The translations under genes were made by a program, and so were the position numbers. From Lactococcus paracarnosus (GTDB taxonomy: Bacteria > Bacillota > Bacilli > Lactobacillales > Streptococcaceae), in the NCBI RefSeq assembly GCF_006770285.1, contig NZ_CP017195.1, forward strand, positions 186,001 through 250,000: 64,000 nt of DNA. Direction: 5' to 3'. The first letter of the stretch is position 1; each line of letters starts with the position of its first letter. Shown in pieces: positions 1-7,515 of this stretch. The notes under the pieces are model-generated. The model saw nothing but the letters and a program-made list of their open reading frames with translations. It was not told the origin of the DNA and did no database searches.

Positions 1-6
1 CAGGTT

Positions 7-738
7 ATGCTTAATAAGTTGACTGAGCGTGATGCCAAAGTCTTGTCTGATATGAAACAACGCGTCTGGCAAGCTAATTTAGCACTAGCAAAAGCGGGAT
101 TAGTTGTCCTAACATGGGGTAATGCGAGTGAAATCAATCGTGAGCTAGGGTTTATTGTCATCAAGCCGAGTGGTGTCCCCTATGAGACGATGACAGCTGA
201 TCAGATGGTTGTGACAGATTTGGCAGGCAACTTACTCGATCAAGACTCACTCAGACCATCATCGGATCTACCGACGCATGTCTATCTATACCAACACTTC
301 ACAGAGGTCAATGGGATTGTCCATACTCATTCTAAATATGCCGTGATGTGGGCCCAGTCGGGGAGAAATATCCCACCCTACGGGACAACCCATGCCGATA
401 CATTTTATGGGCCAATTCCCTGCACACGTCAATTGACCCAGTCAGAAGTTGAGGCAGCCTATGAGCGAGATACGGGTAAGGTTATTGTTGAGTGCTTTGA
501 AAAGAACGACCTTGATCCACTTGCTGTACCAGGTGTCTTAACTATCGGTCATGGGCCATTTTCTTGGGCGGCAACCGTGTCAAAAGCGGTTGAAAATGCA
601 GTTGTGCTAGATGAAGTCGCCCACATGGCGCTGTTTACGGAACTGCTTAATAACGATCGTCCTGTCTTACCGAGCTATATGTTAGATAAGCATTATTTTA
701 GAAAACATGGGGCCAATGCCTATTACGGGCAAAAGTGA
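7..738 (+). CDS. araD: L-ribulose-5-phosphate 4-epimerase
   Basis: Class II aldolase-family enzyme that interconverts L-ribulose-5-phosphate and D-xylulose-5-phosphate, the last step before L-arabinose (or ascorbate-type sugars) enters the pentose phosphate pathway in the cytoplasm. Visible family marks are TWGNAS near residue 37, IKPSG at about 52, the zinc-binding HTHS at about 101-104, GTTHAD at about 126, and a C-terminal LDKHYFRKHGANAYYGQ block typical of AraD. The 243 aa length is normal, with about 14 extra N-terminal residues relative to E. coli AraD. The true start could lie slightly up- or downstream because only six bases precede this ATG. It is probably the last gene of an operon cut by the window edge, so whether the pathway is arabinose or ascorbate/xylulose cannot be settled here. 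Confidence 0.9.
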   Translation: MLNKLTERDAKVLSDMKQRVWQANLALAKAGLVVLTWGNASEINRELGFIVIKPSGVPYETMTADQMVVTDLAGNLLDQDSLRPSSDLPTHVYLYQHFTEVNGIVHTHSKYAVMWAQSGRNIPPYGTTHADTFYGPIPCTRQLTQSEVEAAYERDTGKVIVECFEKNDLDPLAVPGVLTIGHGPFSWAATVSKAVENAVVLDEVAHMALFTELLNNDRPVLPSYMLDKHYFRKHGANAYYGQK

Positions 739-816
739 GTGAATCGCCCTGTTAAAGCCTGTCTCATATTTTTGAGGTGGTTGGGGTAAGTCGCGTGTTG
801 TCGTGTTTCCTATTAT

Positions 817-856
817 AAATCGTAACGTGAGGCGCCTGCCTTGCTTACGATTTTTT
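817..856 (+). terminator. Rho-independent terminator after araD
   Basis: A perfect 9-bp stem, AAATCGTAA (817-825) with TTACGATTT (845-853), encloses a 19-nt loop and ends in a run of six T. It separates araD from the lacZ promoter, so lacZ is transcribed on its own. Confidence 0.7.
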
Positions 857-913
857 GTTGTAATCAGCTGGGACTTGGTTAATCAGCTACCTACTAGTCA
901 TGGCTAGCTACCA

Positions 914-929
914 TCACAAAAAGTTAAAA
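914..929 (+). promoter_or_regulatory. Candidate activator site upstream of lacZ
   Basis: The 16-mer TCACAAAAAGTTAAAA is repeated almost exactly upstream of the sugar importer (4342-4357) and of galM (10600-10615). In all three places its centre is 48-50 bp upstream of the -10 box. Here TCACAAAA recurs at 935-942, 21 bp (two helical turns) further on, as expected for a direct-repeat AraC-family site. The likely binder is the AraC-type regulator at 9630-10556. That link is inference. Confidence 0.5.
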
Positions 930-947
930 TGCGGTCACAAAATCAAT

Positions 948-976
948 TTGTAAAGCGCTTACATTTCATGTAGAAT
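948..976 (+). promoter_or_regulatory. lacZ promoter
   Basis: TTGTAA (948-953), a 17-bp spacer and TAGAAT (971-976). Transcription would begin near 983, about 30 nt before the lacZ start. The imperfect -35 box fits activator dependence. Confidence 0.6.
949..963 (+). promoter_or_regulatory. cre-like site overlapping the lacZ -35 box
   Basis: TGTAAAGCGCTTACA resembles a CcpA cre site. Read on the minus strand it matches 7 of the 9 fixed positions of TGNAANCGNTNNCA, with the final CA displaced by one base. It overlaps the -35 box, so CcpA binding would block transcription when glucose is present. A LacI-family operator is an alternative reading. Confidence 0.5.
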
Positions 977-1012
977 GAGAGGAGTAGTAAAAATAGGGTG
1001 AGGAGAATTAAG

Positions 1013-4000
1013 ATGAAAAATAAAGGACTTACAGCTGATTTAGCGTGGCTGAGTGATCAGGAAATATATCAAGTGAATCGCATAGCCGCGCATTCTGATC
1101 ACACGTATTATGAAGCAGATGAGGATACAGCTAGTGACGCCATGAAATTGACTCAGTCTCTGAATGGTACTTGGCAATTTCATTATGCAGAAAATATTGC
1201 CTTACGACCTGTAGGATTTGAAACTGTCACCTACGATACATCTGGATTTGATCATATTAAGGTGCCTGGTCATATTCAGCTGCAAGGCGATGGTAAATAT
1301 GGTCATCCCCATTATGTCAATACCATGTATCCCTGGGATGGTGCCGAAGCGCTCAGACCCCCTCATATCCCAACCCACTATAATCCAGTTGGGAGTTATG
1401 TCAAGACCTTTGAGGTAGGCAAAGAGTTGGCTAACAAGCCAACATTCATTTCCTTTCAAGGTGTTGAGACCGCTTTTTATGTTTGGCTAAACGGTCAATT
1501 TATTGGCTATGCAGAAGACTCTTTTACACCCAGTGAATTTGAGCTAACGGATTATTTGCAGGCCGGTGACAATAAATTAGCTGTACAAGTCTTTCGTTTC
1601 TCTTCGGCTAGTTATTTAGAGGATCAGGATTTTTGGCGCTTTTCTGGTATTTTTCGAGAAGTCTACCTTTATGCAAAACCAGCTAGCCATGTCCGCGATT
1701 TGTTTGTTAAAACTGATTTAACATCGGATTTTAAGTCAGCAGTCCTAACTGCAGAGATGGATTTAGAAGGGGATTATGACACGCAAGTTACGTTGCGGTT
1801 AACACACGCCGGGAAAACCATAGCACAAACTGACCCACAAGCAGCCGATGCTAAACTCAGCCTATCTTTGTCTGTAGCTGATGTGGCGCTTTGGTCGGCA
1901 GAAGTTCCAAATTTATATACTTTATTTGTTGCTATTTCAAAGGCTGGTCGTTTGGTTGAGACAGCAAAAACACAAGTGGGTTTCCGTAAGTTTGAACTAA
2001 AAAATAAGCTGATGACCTTGAATGGCAAGCGGCTTGTTTTTAAAGGCATCAATCGCCATGAGTTTTCGGCTAGAACTGGCCGGGCAATCACCGAAGCAGA
2101 CATGCTTTGGGATATCAGATTTTTAAAACAACATAATCTAAACGCAGTCAGAACTAGTCATTATCCAAACCAATCACTCTGGTATAAACTTTGTGATAGA
2201 TACGGTATTTATCTCATAGATGAAGCTAACTTGGAATCTCATGGCTCATGGCAAAAGATGGGGGCATGTGAACCGTCATGGAACGTGCCGGGTAATGATA
2301 AAACATGGGCAGGTGCGGTGATGGACCGGGCGGAGTCGATGCTTGCGCGTGACAAAAATCATCCCGCTATTCTGATTTGGTCATGTGGTAATGAATCTTA
2401 TGCAGGTCAAGTGATTCAAGATATGAGTGACTATTTTAGACGTGAGGATCCTTCTCGCTTGGTCCATTATGAAGGGGTTTTTTGGAATCGGGATTACGAT
2501 GCGACAAGTGACATGGAGAGTCGCATGTATGCTAAAGCGGCTGAAATCGAGACCTATTTAGCAAATGATCCAGAAAAACCTTACATTTCCTGTGAGTATA
2601 TGCACGCCATGGGTAACTCACTTGGTGGTATGCGCAAGTACACTGATCTAGCTGATGCTTATCCCATGTATCAGGGTGGCTTTATCTGGGATTATGGCGA
2701 TCAAGCCTTGTATCGCAGCTTACCAAATGGCAAAGAAGTCTTATCTTATGGTGGTGACTTCAATGATCGTGTGACAGATTATAATTTTTCAGGAAATGGG
2801 ATCGTATTTGCTGATCGAACCATCTCTCCTAAGGCACAAGAAGTGAAGTATCTATACCAAAATATCAGCATGACGATTCAGGGCACGTCGCTACACATCA
2901 AAAATGACCATCTGTTTGTGTCCACAAGCGACTTTGCTTGCGCCATGACGCTACTAAAAGATGGTCAAGTCTGGCGGAAACAAAACCTGTCAGTTGCGGT
3001 CGCACCTGGGGATAGCAAAACCATCACCCTAGACTACGGAGACCTATCTGATGTGAGGGAAGAAGTCGTAGTGCTGATTAGTTTTAGCTTGAAAGCAGCA
3101 ACGATTTGGGCAGAAGCAGGTCATGAAGTTGCCTTTGCTCAAGCAGTGATCAAGGAAAAAATCATGCCTAGCCTACTTTCGCCTACTGGCATGAGAGTCG
3201 TTTATGGGGATGTTAATATTGGCGTACACGGTTCCGACTTTAGCGTCATCTTTTCAAAACTATCCGGTGGGATTGTCTCTTTAAAATACGGTGGAAAGGA
3301 GTTGATTACCACACCACCAAAACCATATTACTGGCGGGCAACCACGGATAATGATCGCGGGAATGGCCATGAGCGCCGAAATGCTGCCTGGTTTGCTGCA
3401 ACGCTTGGGCAAGAGGCGGTAGCAGATTTTGGAGAGCTCGAAGTAGCTCCTGATATCATCGAAACACCGGCAGGGTATCAGTTTAGCTATGCCTATCATT
3501 TAGCGATAATCGGGACGACTACTGAGGTGACTTACACAATCAAAGCAGACGGTGCTATTTTGGTTGATGTGCACTATCATGGTAAGGCTGGTCTACCTGA
3601 ATTACCAGTCCTAGGTTTAAACTTTAAACTCTTAAGTGAATTTGATCAAGTCGCTTATTATGGGAAGGGTGAAGCTGAAAATTATATTGATCGATCTGAT
3701 GGTGCTAAACTGGGTATCTATGAGACGACAGTTGAGGCAAATACAACACCTTATTTGGTACCACAAGAATGTGGTAACCATATGGCAACCCGCTGGTTAA
3801 CAGTTGCCAACCAGCAGGGGCAAGGACTTAAATTCAGTTATACTGGTCAAGCATTTGAGCATGCTGTCTTGCCTGCCTCACCTTTTGAATTTGAAAACGC
3901 ACAACATCAATTTGAATTACCACCTTTTAATTATACGCATGTCAATATCATCGGGCAACAAATGGGTGTAGGCGGTGATGACTCATGGGGTAGCCCTGTA

Positions 4001-4066
4001 TTAGCAGACTATACCATTGATTCAGCAAGAGACCTTATCTATCAATTTCTTATTTCACCACTCTAA
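1013..4066 (+). CDS. lacZ: Beta-galactosidase, GH2 family
   Basis: Cytoplasmic enzyme that hydrolyses terminal beta-D-galactosyl residues, for example lactose to glucose and galactose. At 1017 aa it has the full length of the LacZ-type GH2 enzymes, with the usual order of sugar-binding domain, immunoglobulin-like domain, TIM barrel and small/large C-terminal beta domains. The acid/base glutamate is in GNES (E461) and the nucleophile in CEYMHAMGNS (E528). There is no signal peptide. I chose the ATG at 1013 over an in-frame GTG at 998 because AGGAGA (1001-1006) is a good ribosome binding site for it. It is monocistronic between two terminators and carries a cre-like site and the shared activator motif. 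Together with the importer and galMKT downstream it points to use of lactose or galacto-oligosaccharides. Confidence 0.97.
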   Translation: MKNKGLTADLAWLSDQEIYQVNRIAAHSDHTYYEADEDTASDAMKLTQSLNGTWQFHYAENIALRPVGFETVTYDTSGFDHIKVPGHIQLQGDGKYGHPHYVNTMYPWDGAEALRPPHIPTHYNPVGSYVKTFEVGKELANKPTFISFQGVETAFYVWLNGQFIGYAEDSFTPSEFELTDYLQAGDNKLAVQVFRFSSASYLEDQDFWRFSGIFREVYLYAKPASHVRDLFVKTDLTSDFKSAVLTAEMDLEGDYDTQVTLRLTHAGKTIAQTDPQAADAKLSLSLSVADVALWSAEVPNLYTLFVAISKAGRLVETAKTQVGFRKFELKNKLMTLNGKRLVFKGINRHEFSARTGRAITEADMLWDIRFLKQHNLNAVRTSHYPNQSLWYKLCDRYGIYLIDEANLESHGSWQKMGACEPSWNVPGNDKTWAGAVMDRAESMLARDKNHPAILIWSCGNESYAGQVIQDMSDYFRREDPSRLVHYEGVFWNRDYDATSDMESRMYAKAAEIETYLANDPEKPYISCEYMHAMGNSLGGMRKYTDLADAYPMYQGGFIWDYGDQALYRSLPNGKEVLSYGGDFNDRVTDYNFSGNGIVFADRTISPKAQEVKYLYQNISMTIQGTSLHIKNDHLFVSTSDFACAMTLLKDGQVWRKQNLSVAVAPGDSKTITLDYGDLSDVREEVVVLISFSLKAATIWAEAGHEVAFAQAVIKEKIMPSLLSPTGMRVVYGDVNIGVHGSDFSVIFSKLSGGIVSLKYGGKELITTPPKPYYWRATTDNDRGNGHERRNAAWFAATLGQEAVADFGELEVAPDIIETPAGYQFSYAYHLAIIGTTTEVTYTIKADGAILVDVHYHGKAGLPELPVLGLNFKLLSEFDQVAYYGKGEAENYIDRSDGAKLGIYETTVEANTTPYLVPQECGNHMATRWLTVANQQGQGLKFSYTGQAFEHAVLPASPFEFENAQHQFELPPFNYTHVNIIGQQMGVGGDDSWGSPVLADYTIDSARDLIYQFLISPL

Positions 4067-4188
4067 TCGCTAAATTTCATCCTAGGTGAAGGATATCACA
4101 TAAAAATAAAATAATGTGATAGTTGTTAAATTCTTGAGGCGAGAGACTAGCTAGCTAATGGCCCAATGCCAGATAGTGAATTGAGACG

Positions 4189-4223
4189 AAGCCATCGACT
4201 GACCAGTTGATGGCTTTATCTAT
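4189..4223 (+). terminator. Terminator after lacZ
   Basis: A 12-bp stem (4189-4200 with 4205-4216, one G-U pair) with loop GACC is followed by a weak T-rich tail. It lies 120 nt past the lacZ stop and before the importer promoter. Confidence 0.55.
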
Positions 4224-4341
4224 TTACGTACAATGATATGCTTAGTGTGACTGTAGGCGCTCATGCATACTTACTTAGGTAAGCCTGTATTAAGTAACGA
4301 ATTTAATATTAAAAGTAATGAAACAATTAATTGACATAATG

Positions 4342-4403
4342 TCACAAAAAGTTAAATAAAAGATAAAAAAGATGAAGTAAGCGCTTTCTCTGTGTGTTAA
4401 GAT
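4342..4403 (+). promoter_or_regulatory. Importer operon promoter with activator motif and cre-like site
   Basis: The motif TCACAAAAAGTTAAA (4342-4356) is identical over 15 nt to the one before lacZ. AGTAAGCGCTTTCT (4376-4389) matches 7 of 9 fixed cre positions. The likely -10 box is TAAGAT (4398-4403), with no recognisable -35 box at the right distance (AAGTAA), which fits an activator-dependent promoter. A TTGACA occurs at 4331-4336 but has no good partner. Confidence 0.5.
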
Positions 4404-4445
4404 TAATCTATAGAAGAAATACAAAAATTACAAGGAGACTTGATT

Positions 4446-5732
4446 ATGAAAACTTGGAAAAAAGTTTTGGGAACTGCTGTTATGGCAGTAGGTGCTGTGG
4501 GCTTACTTGCAGCGTGTGGGTCATCGGATAAAGCAGCAAATAAAGACAAATCTGATACTGTGACAGTATGGGCATGGGATAAAACGTTTAATATCAAAGC
4601 GATGGAGGAAGCTGTCAAAGTATACGATAATAAAAAAGTTAAAGTTAAGATCGTTGAAATGACGCAAGATGATATCGTTCAAAAATTAACAACCCAATTA
4701 ACATCGGGATCAAAAGATGGTTTGCCAGATATCGTATTGGTTGAAGACTACCGGATTCAAGGATTCTTAAAAACAAATGCAGATGCCTTTGAACCGCTAA
4801 CTGACATTGTCAAAGAAAAAGATTTTGCTGCCTACAAATTTGGTGTTAATAAAATTGGTGACAAAATCTATGGTGTGCCATTTGACTCAGGTGTAACCGG
4901 CCTCTTCTACAGATCAGATTATCTTTCAGAAGCGGGTTACACGCAAGAACAAATGAACAATCTTACATGGGATGATTACATCAAAGTTGCCCGAGATGTT
5001 AAGGCTAAAACAGGTCATAACATCACTGAATTGAACCCTTCTGACCTTGGTCGTGTCCGTATCATGATGCAAGAAGCTGGTGAGTGGTACACAGACAAAG
5101 ACAACAAGGTCTCTATTGCAGGTAACAAATCTTTAGCTTATGGTATGGGCGTTTTGTCTACCTTACTCAAAGAAAAACTTGTGACTGAAACATCTGACTG
5201 GGCGACTGGTATTAAAGCAATCAACGGCGGTGTTGTTGCAAGTACCCCACAAGGGTCTTGGTACTCATCAACAGTTAAAGCACAAGCAGATCAATCTGGT
5301 AAATGGCGGATTGCTAAAATACCTGCACTACCAGCTGGTATGGGTAAAGCACAAGCATCTAACTCAGGTGGTGCCCAATGGTACGTCCTTAAAGGTGGTG
5401 CAACAAAAGATGCCAAAGACTTTTTGAACAAAACGTTTGCAACAAATACAGACCTAATGGCAACATTAGCTAAAGATATCGGCCTCATTTCAACGATGAA
5501 GAGCGCCATCAATACTGAAGCTTACAAAACAGGTGATGACTTCTATGGTGGACAAAAAGTTAGAGAAGATTTCGCAACTTGGACAACTCAAATCCCACAA
5601 GTAAACTATGGTCAAAATACCTACCAAATCGAGTCTATTATGGCAGAGTACTTACAACAAGTTGTTAAAGGAAAAGACATCAACGACGCCTTAAAAGATG
5701 CACAAAAACGTGTTGAATCTGAGATTCAATAA
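4446..5732 (+). CDS. ABC transporter sugar-binding lipoprotein
   Basis: Extracellular solute-binding protein of the family 1 (MalE/MsmE-like) type, held to the membrane by lipid. It has a lysine-containing signal peptide and a lipobox LLAAC with the modified cysteine at about residue 24, followed by a charged linker rich in D and K and a mature domain of about 400 aa. It delivers a sugar to the two permeases encoded next. Substrate is inferred from context: genes for two beta-galactosidases and galMKT suggest lactose or beta-galacto-oligosaccharides, comparable to the ganSPQ or lacEFG systems. I used the ATG at 4446 rather than an in-frame TTG at 4440 because AAGGAG (4432-4437) is 8 nt from it. 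A hairpin follows the gene. Confidence 0.92.
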   Translation: MKTWKKVLGTAVMAVGAVGLLAACGSSDKAANKDKSDTVTVWAWDKTFNIKAMEEAVKVYDNKKVKVKIVEMTQDDIVQKLTTQLTSGSKDGLPDIVLVEDYRIQGFLKTNADAFEPLTDIVKEKDFAAYKFGVNKIGDKIYGVPFDSGVTGLFYRSDYLSEAGYTQEQMNNLTWDDYIKVARDVKAKTGHNITELNPSDLGRVRIMMQEAGEWYTDKDNKVSIAGNKSLAYGMGVLSTLLKEKLVTETSDWATGIKAINGGVVASTPQGSWYSSTVKAQADQSGKWRIAKIPALPAGMGKAQASNSGGAQWYVLKGGATKDAKDFLNKTFATNTDLMATLAKDIGLISTMKSAINTEAYKTGDDFYGGQKVREDFATWTTQIPQVNYGQNTYQIESIMAEYLQQVVKGKDINDALKDAQKRVESEIQ

Positions 5733-5755
5733 GCGATAAAAATCTCATATTGTTA

Positions 5756-5785
5756 AAAGGCTAAGTAAGTGATTACGTAGCCTTT
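5756..5785 (+). terminator. Intercistronic hairpin after the binding-protein gene
   Basis: AAAGGCTA (5756-5763) pairs with TAGCCTTT (5778-5785), with a further TAA/TTA pairing inside. Only a short T tract follows, so it probably acts as a partial terminator or an mRNA-stabilising hairpin. Either would give more binding protein than permease, as in other sugar ABC operons. Confidence 0.5.
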
Positions 5786-5814
5786 GTTATTGAAAAAATT
5801 ATTGGAGATAGATG

Positions 5815-6684
5815 ATGAAAAAAATAAAAAATCCATTAAGAAACGGAAACGGGTTCTTGGTAATTCCAGTAGTCATGATTACCTTACTTGTCTTTGTACC
5901 CATGGTCTTTGGGTTGATTACAAGTTTCCAAACTGGAACGCCGATGAATATGACCTTTGATGGTCTGGCAAATTACAAGCGCCTCTTATCTGATAAAACC
6001 TTCATTACAGCATTTAAAAATACGGTGCTATACTTGATTATTCAAGTGCCAATTATGCTATTTTTAGCGATTATTATTTCAAATTTCTTGAATGATAAAA
6101 AGCTGAAGTTCAAGGGTCTATTTAGAACAGCTATCTTCTTACCTTGTATTACGTCCCTCGTTTCCTATTCACTAGTGATGAAGTCAATCTTTGCTAATGA
6201 TGGGATTGTCAACGAAATCTTGATGAGACTTCATTTGATTGCAGATCCGATTCAATGGATCACACACCCATTTTGGGCTAAGGTACTGATCATCATCTCT
6301 ATTACTTGGCGCTGGACTGGTTACAACATGATTTTCTTTCTATCTGGTATGCAAAATATCGATTCTGAAATCTATGATGCTGCAGAGGTCGATGGTGCGT
6401 CTAAATGGGATCAGCTGATCAAAATCACCATTCCTAACTTAAAACCTATCATCCTATTTACCTCTATCACATCAACAATCGGGACACTGCAATTGTTCGA
6501 TGAAATCGCAAATATCACAAATGGTGGGCCTGCAAATGCAACAGCTACGATTTCTCAATATATCTATAATTTGATGTTTAAGTTTACACCGCAATTTGGT
6601 TATGCGGCAGCCATGGCCTTTGTCGTCAGCATCATCATTATCATCCTATCACTCATTCAAACTAAAGTTGGAGGAGAAAAATAA
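5815..6684 (+). CDS. ABC sugar transporter permease, MalF-type
   Basis: Inner-membrane permease subunit with about six hydrophobic segments (first at about residues 14-36). Near residue 190 it has the EAA loop that contacts the ATPase (DAAEVDGASKWDQLIKITIP). At 289 aa it is the short form of the MalF/UgpA/GanP class. ATG codons at 5812 and 5815 compete. GGAG at 5804-5807 is better spaced for 5815. It forms a heterodimeric channel with the next gene product and has a TAATG overlap with that gene. No ATPase gene is present in the window, so a shared MsmK-type ATPase encoded elsewhere is presumed. Confidence 0.92.
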   Translation: MKKIKNPLRNGNGFLVIPVVMITLLVFVPMVFGLITSFQTGTPMNMTFDGLANYKRLLSDKTFITAFKNTVLYLIIQVPIMLFLAIIISNFLNDKKLKFKGLFRTAIFLPCITSLVSYSLVMKSIFANDGIVNEILMRLHLIADPIQWITHPFWAKVLIIISITWRWTGYNMIFFLSGMQNIDSEIYDAAEVDGASKWDQLIKITIPNLKPIILFTSITSTIGTLQLFDEIANITNGGPANATATISQYIYNLMFKFTPQFGYAAAMAFVVSIIIIILSLIQTKVGGEK

Positions 6685-7511
6685 TGTCTAAAAAATTAGC
6701 AGCATCCTTTAAATATATCTTCTTATCAGTGATTTCCTTTATTTCTGTATTTCCCTTTATCTGGATGCTTTTAGGGACAACAAATAAGTCTATTGATATC
6801 ACGACGGGTACACTCAAACTGGGTAACCAATTAATCATCAACTTGCGCCATTTATTTGAGAGTGACTTAAATTTCTCGCGCTCATTGCTAAACTCAGCCT
6901 TTATTGCGCTACTCACAACTATCTTCGCCCTCTTAATTTCATCTATGGCTGGCTATGGCTTTGAAATTTATCGGTCAAAAGCAAAAGATAGGATTTTTAA
7001 TCTATTACTATTATCAATGATGATTCCTTTTTCAGCTATGATGATCGCCTTGTATCGCATGTTTTCAAAATTATCTGGGACGCCATTTGGTCTGAATACA
7101 CTGTTTGTCGTGATTGCGCCATCAGTGTCGACAGCCTTTCTGATCTTCTTTTTCAGGCAAAATGCCAAAGCATTTCCCAAGTCATTGGTTGAAGCAGCGC
7201 GTATAGATGGGCTGGGAGAATTTAAAATTTTCACAAAAATCTATATGCCAGCAGCAAAAAACACCTATGCAGCAGCAGCTATCATCACCTTTATGAGCTC
7301 ATGGAATAACTATTTGTGGCCTTTGATTGCCTTGCAGTCTCCTGAAAAAAGAACGGTGCCTTTGATTTTGTCAGCGATGGGGAATTCTTATCGCCCTGAC
7401 TTTGGTATGATCATGTCAGGCATTGTCGTCTCTACCTTACCGATTGCTGTTTTATTCTTCATCTTGCAACGTCAATTTGTTCAAGGCATGCTAGGATCAG
7501 TGAAGGGGTGA
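6684..7511 (+). CDS. ABC sugar transporter permease, MalG-type
   Basis: Second membrane subunit of the importer, 275 aa with about six membrane segments and the EAA loop EAARIDGLGEFKIFTKIYMP near residue 172. It belongs to the MalG/UgpE/GanQ class. Its ATG overlaps the stop of the previous permease by one base (TAATG), with GGAGGAG at 6670-6676, a sign of translational coupling and 1:1 synthesis. The GH42 gene follows after four bases, so uptake and hydrolysis are co-expressed. Confidence 0.92.
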   Translation: MSKKLAASFKYIFLSVISFISVFPFIWMLLGTTNKSIDITTGTLKLGNQLIINLRHLFESDLNFSRSLLNSAFIALLTTIFALLISSMAGYGFEIYRSKAKDRIFNLLLLSMMIPFSAMMIALYRMFSKLSGTPFGLNTLFVVIAPSVSTAFLIFFFRQNAKAFPKSLVEAARIDGLGEFKIFTKIYMPAAKNTYAAAAIITFMSSWNNYLWPLIALQSPEKRTVPLILSAMGNSYRPDFGMIMSGIVVSTLPIAVLFFILQRQFVQGMLGSVKG

Positions 7512-7515
7512 TGAG

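Larger units (their letters stand above)
4067..4445 (+). other. Intergenic region lacZ-importer, 379 bases
   Basis: No gene was seen here. The region holds a perfect 8-bp inverted repeat with a 12-nt spacer (4094-4121), the lacZ terminator (4189-4223), a perfect 13-nt palindrome TGACATAATGTCA (4332-4344), the shared activator motif (4342-4357), a cre-like site (4376-4389) and the -10 box of the importer operon (4398-4403). Confidence 0.6.
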
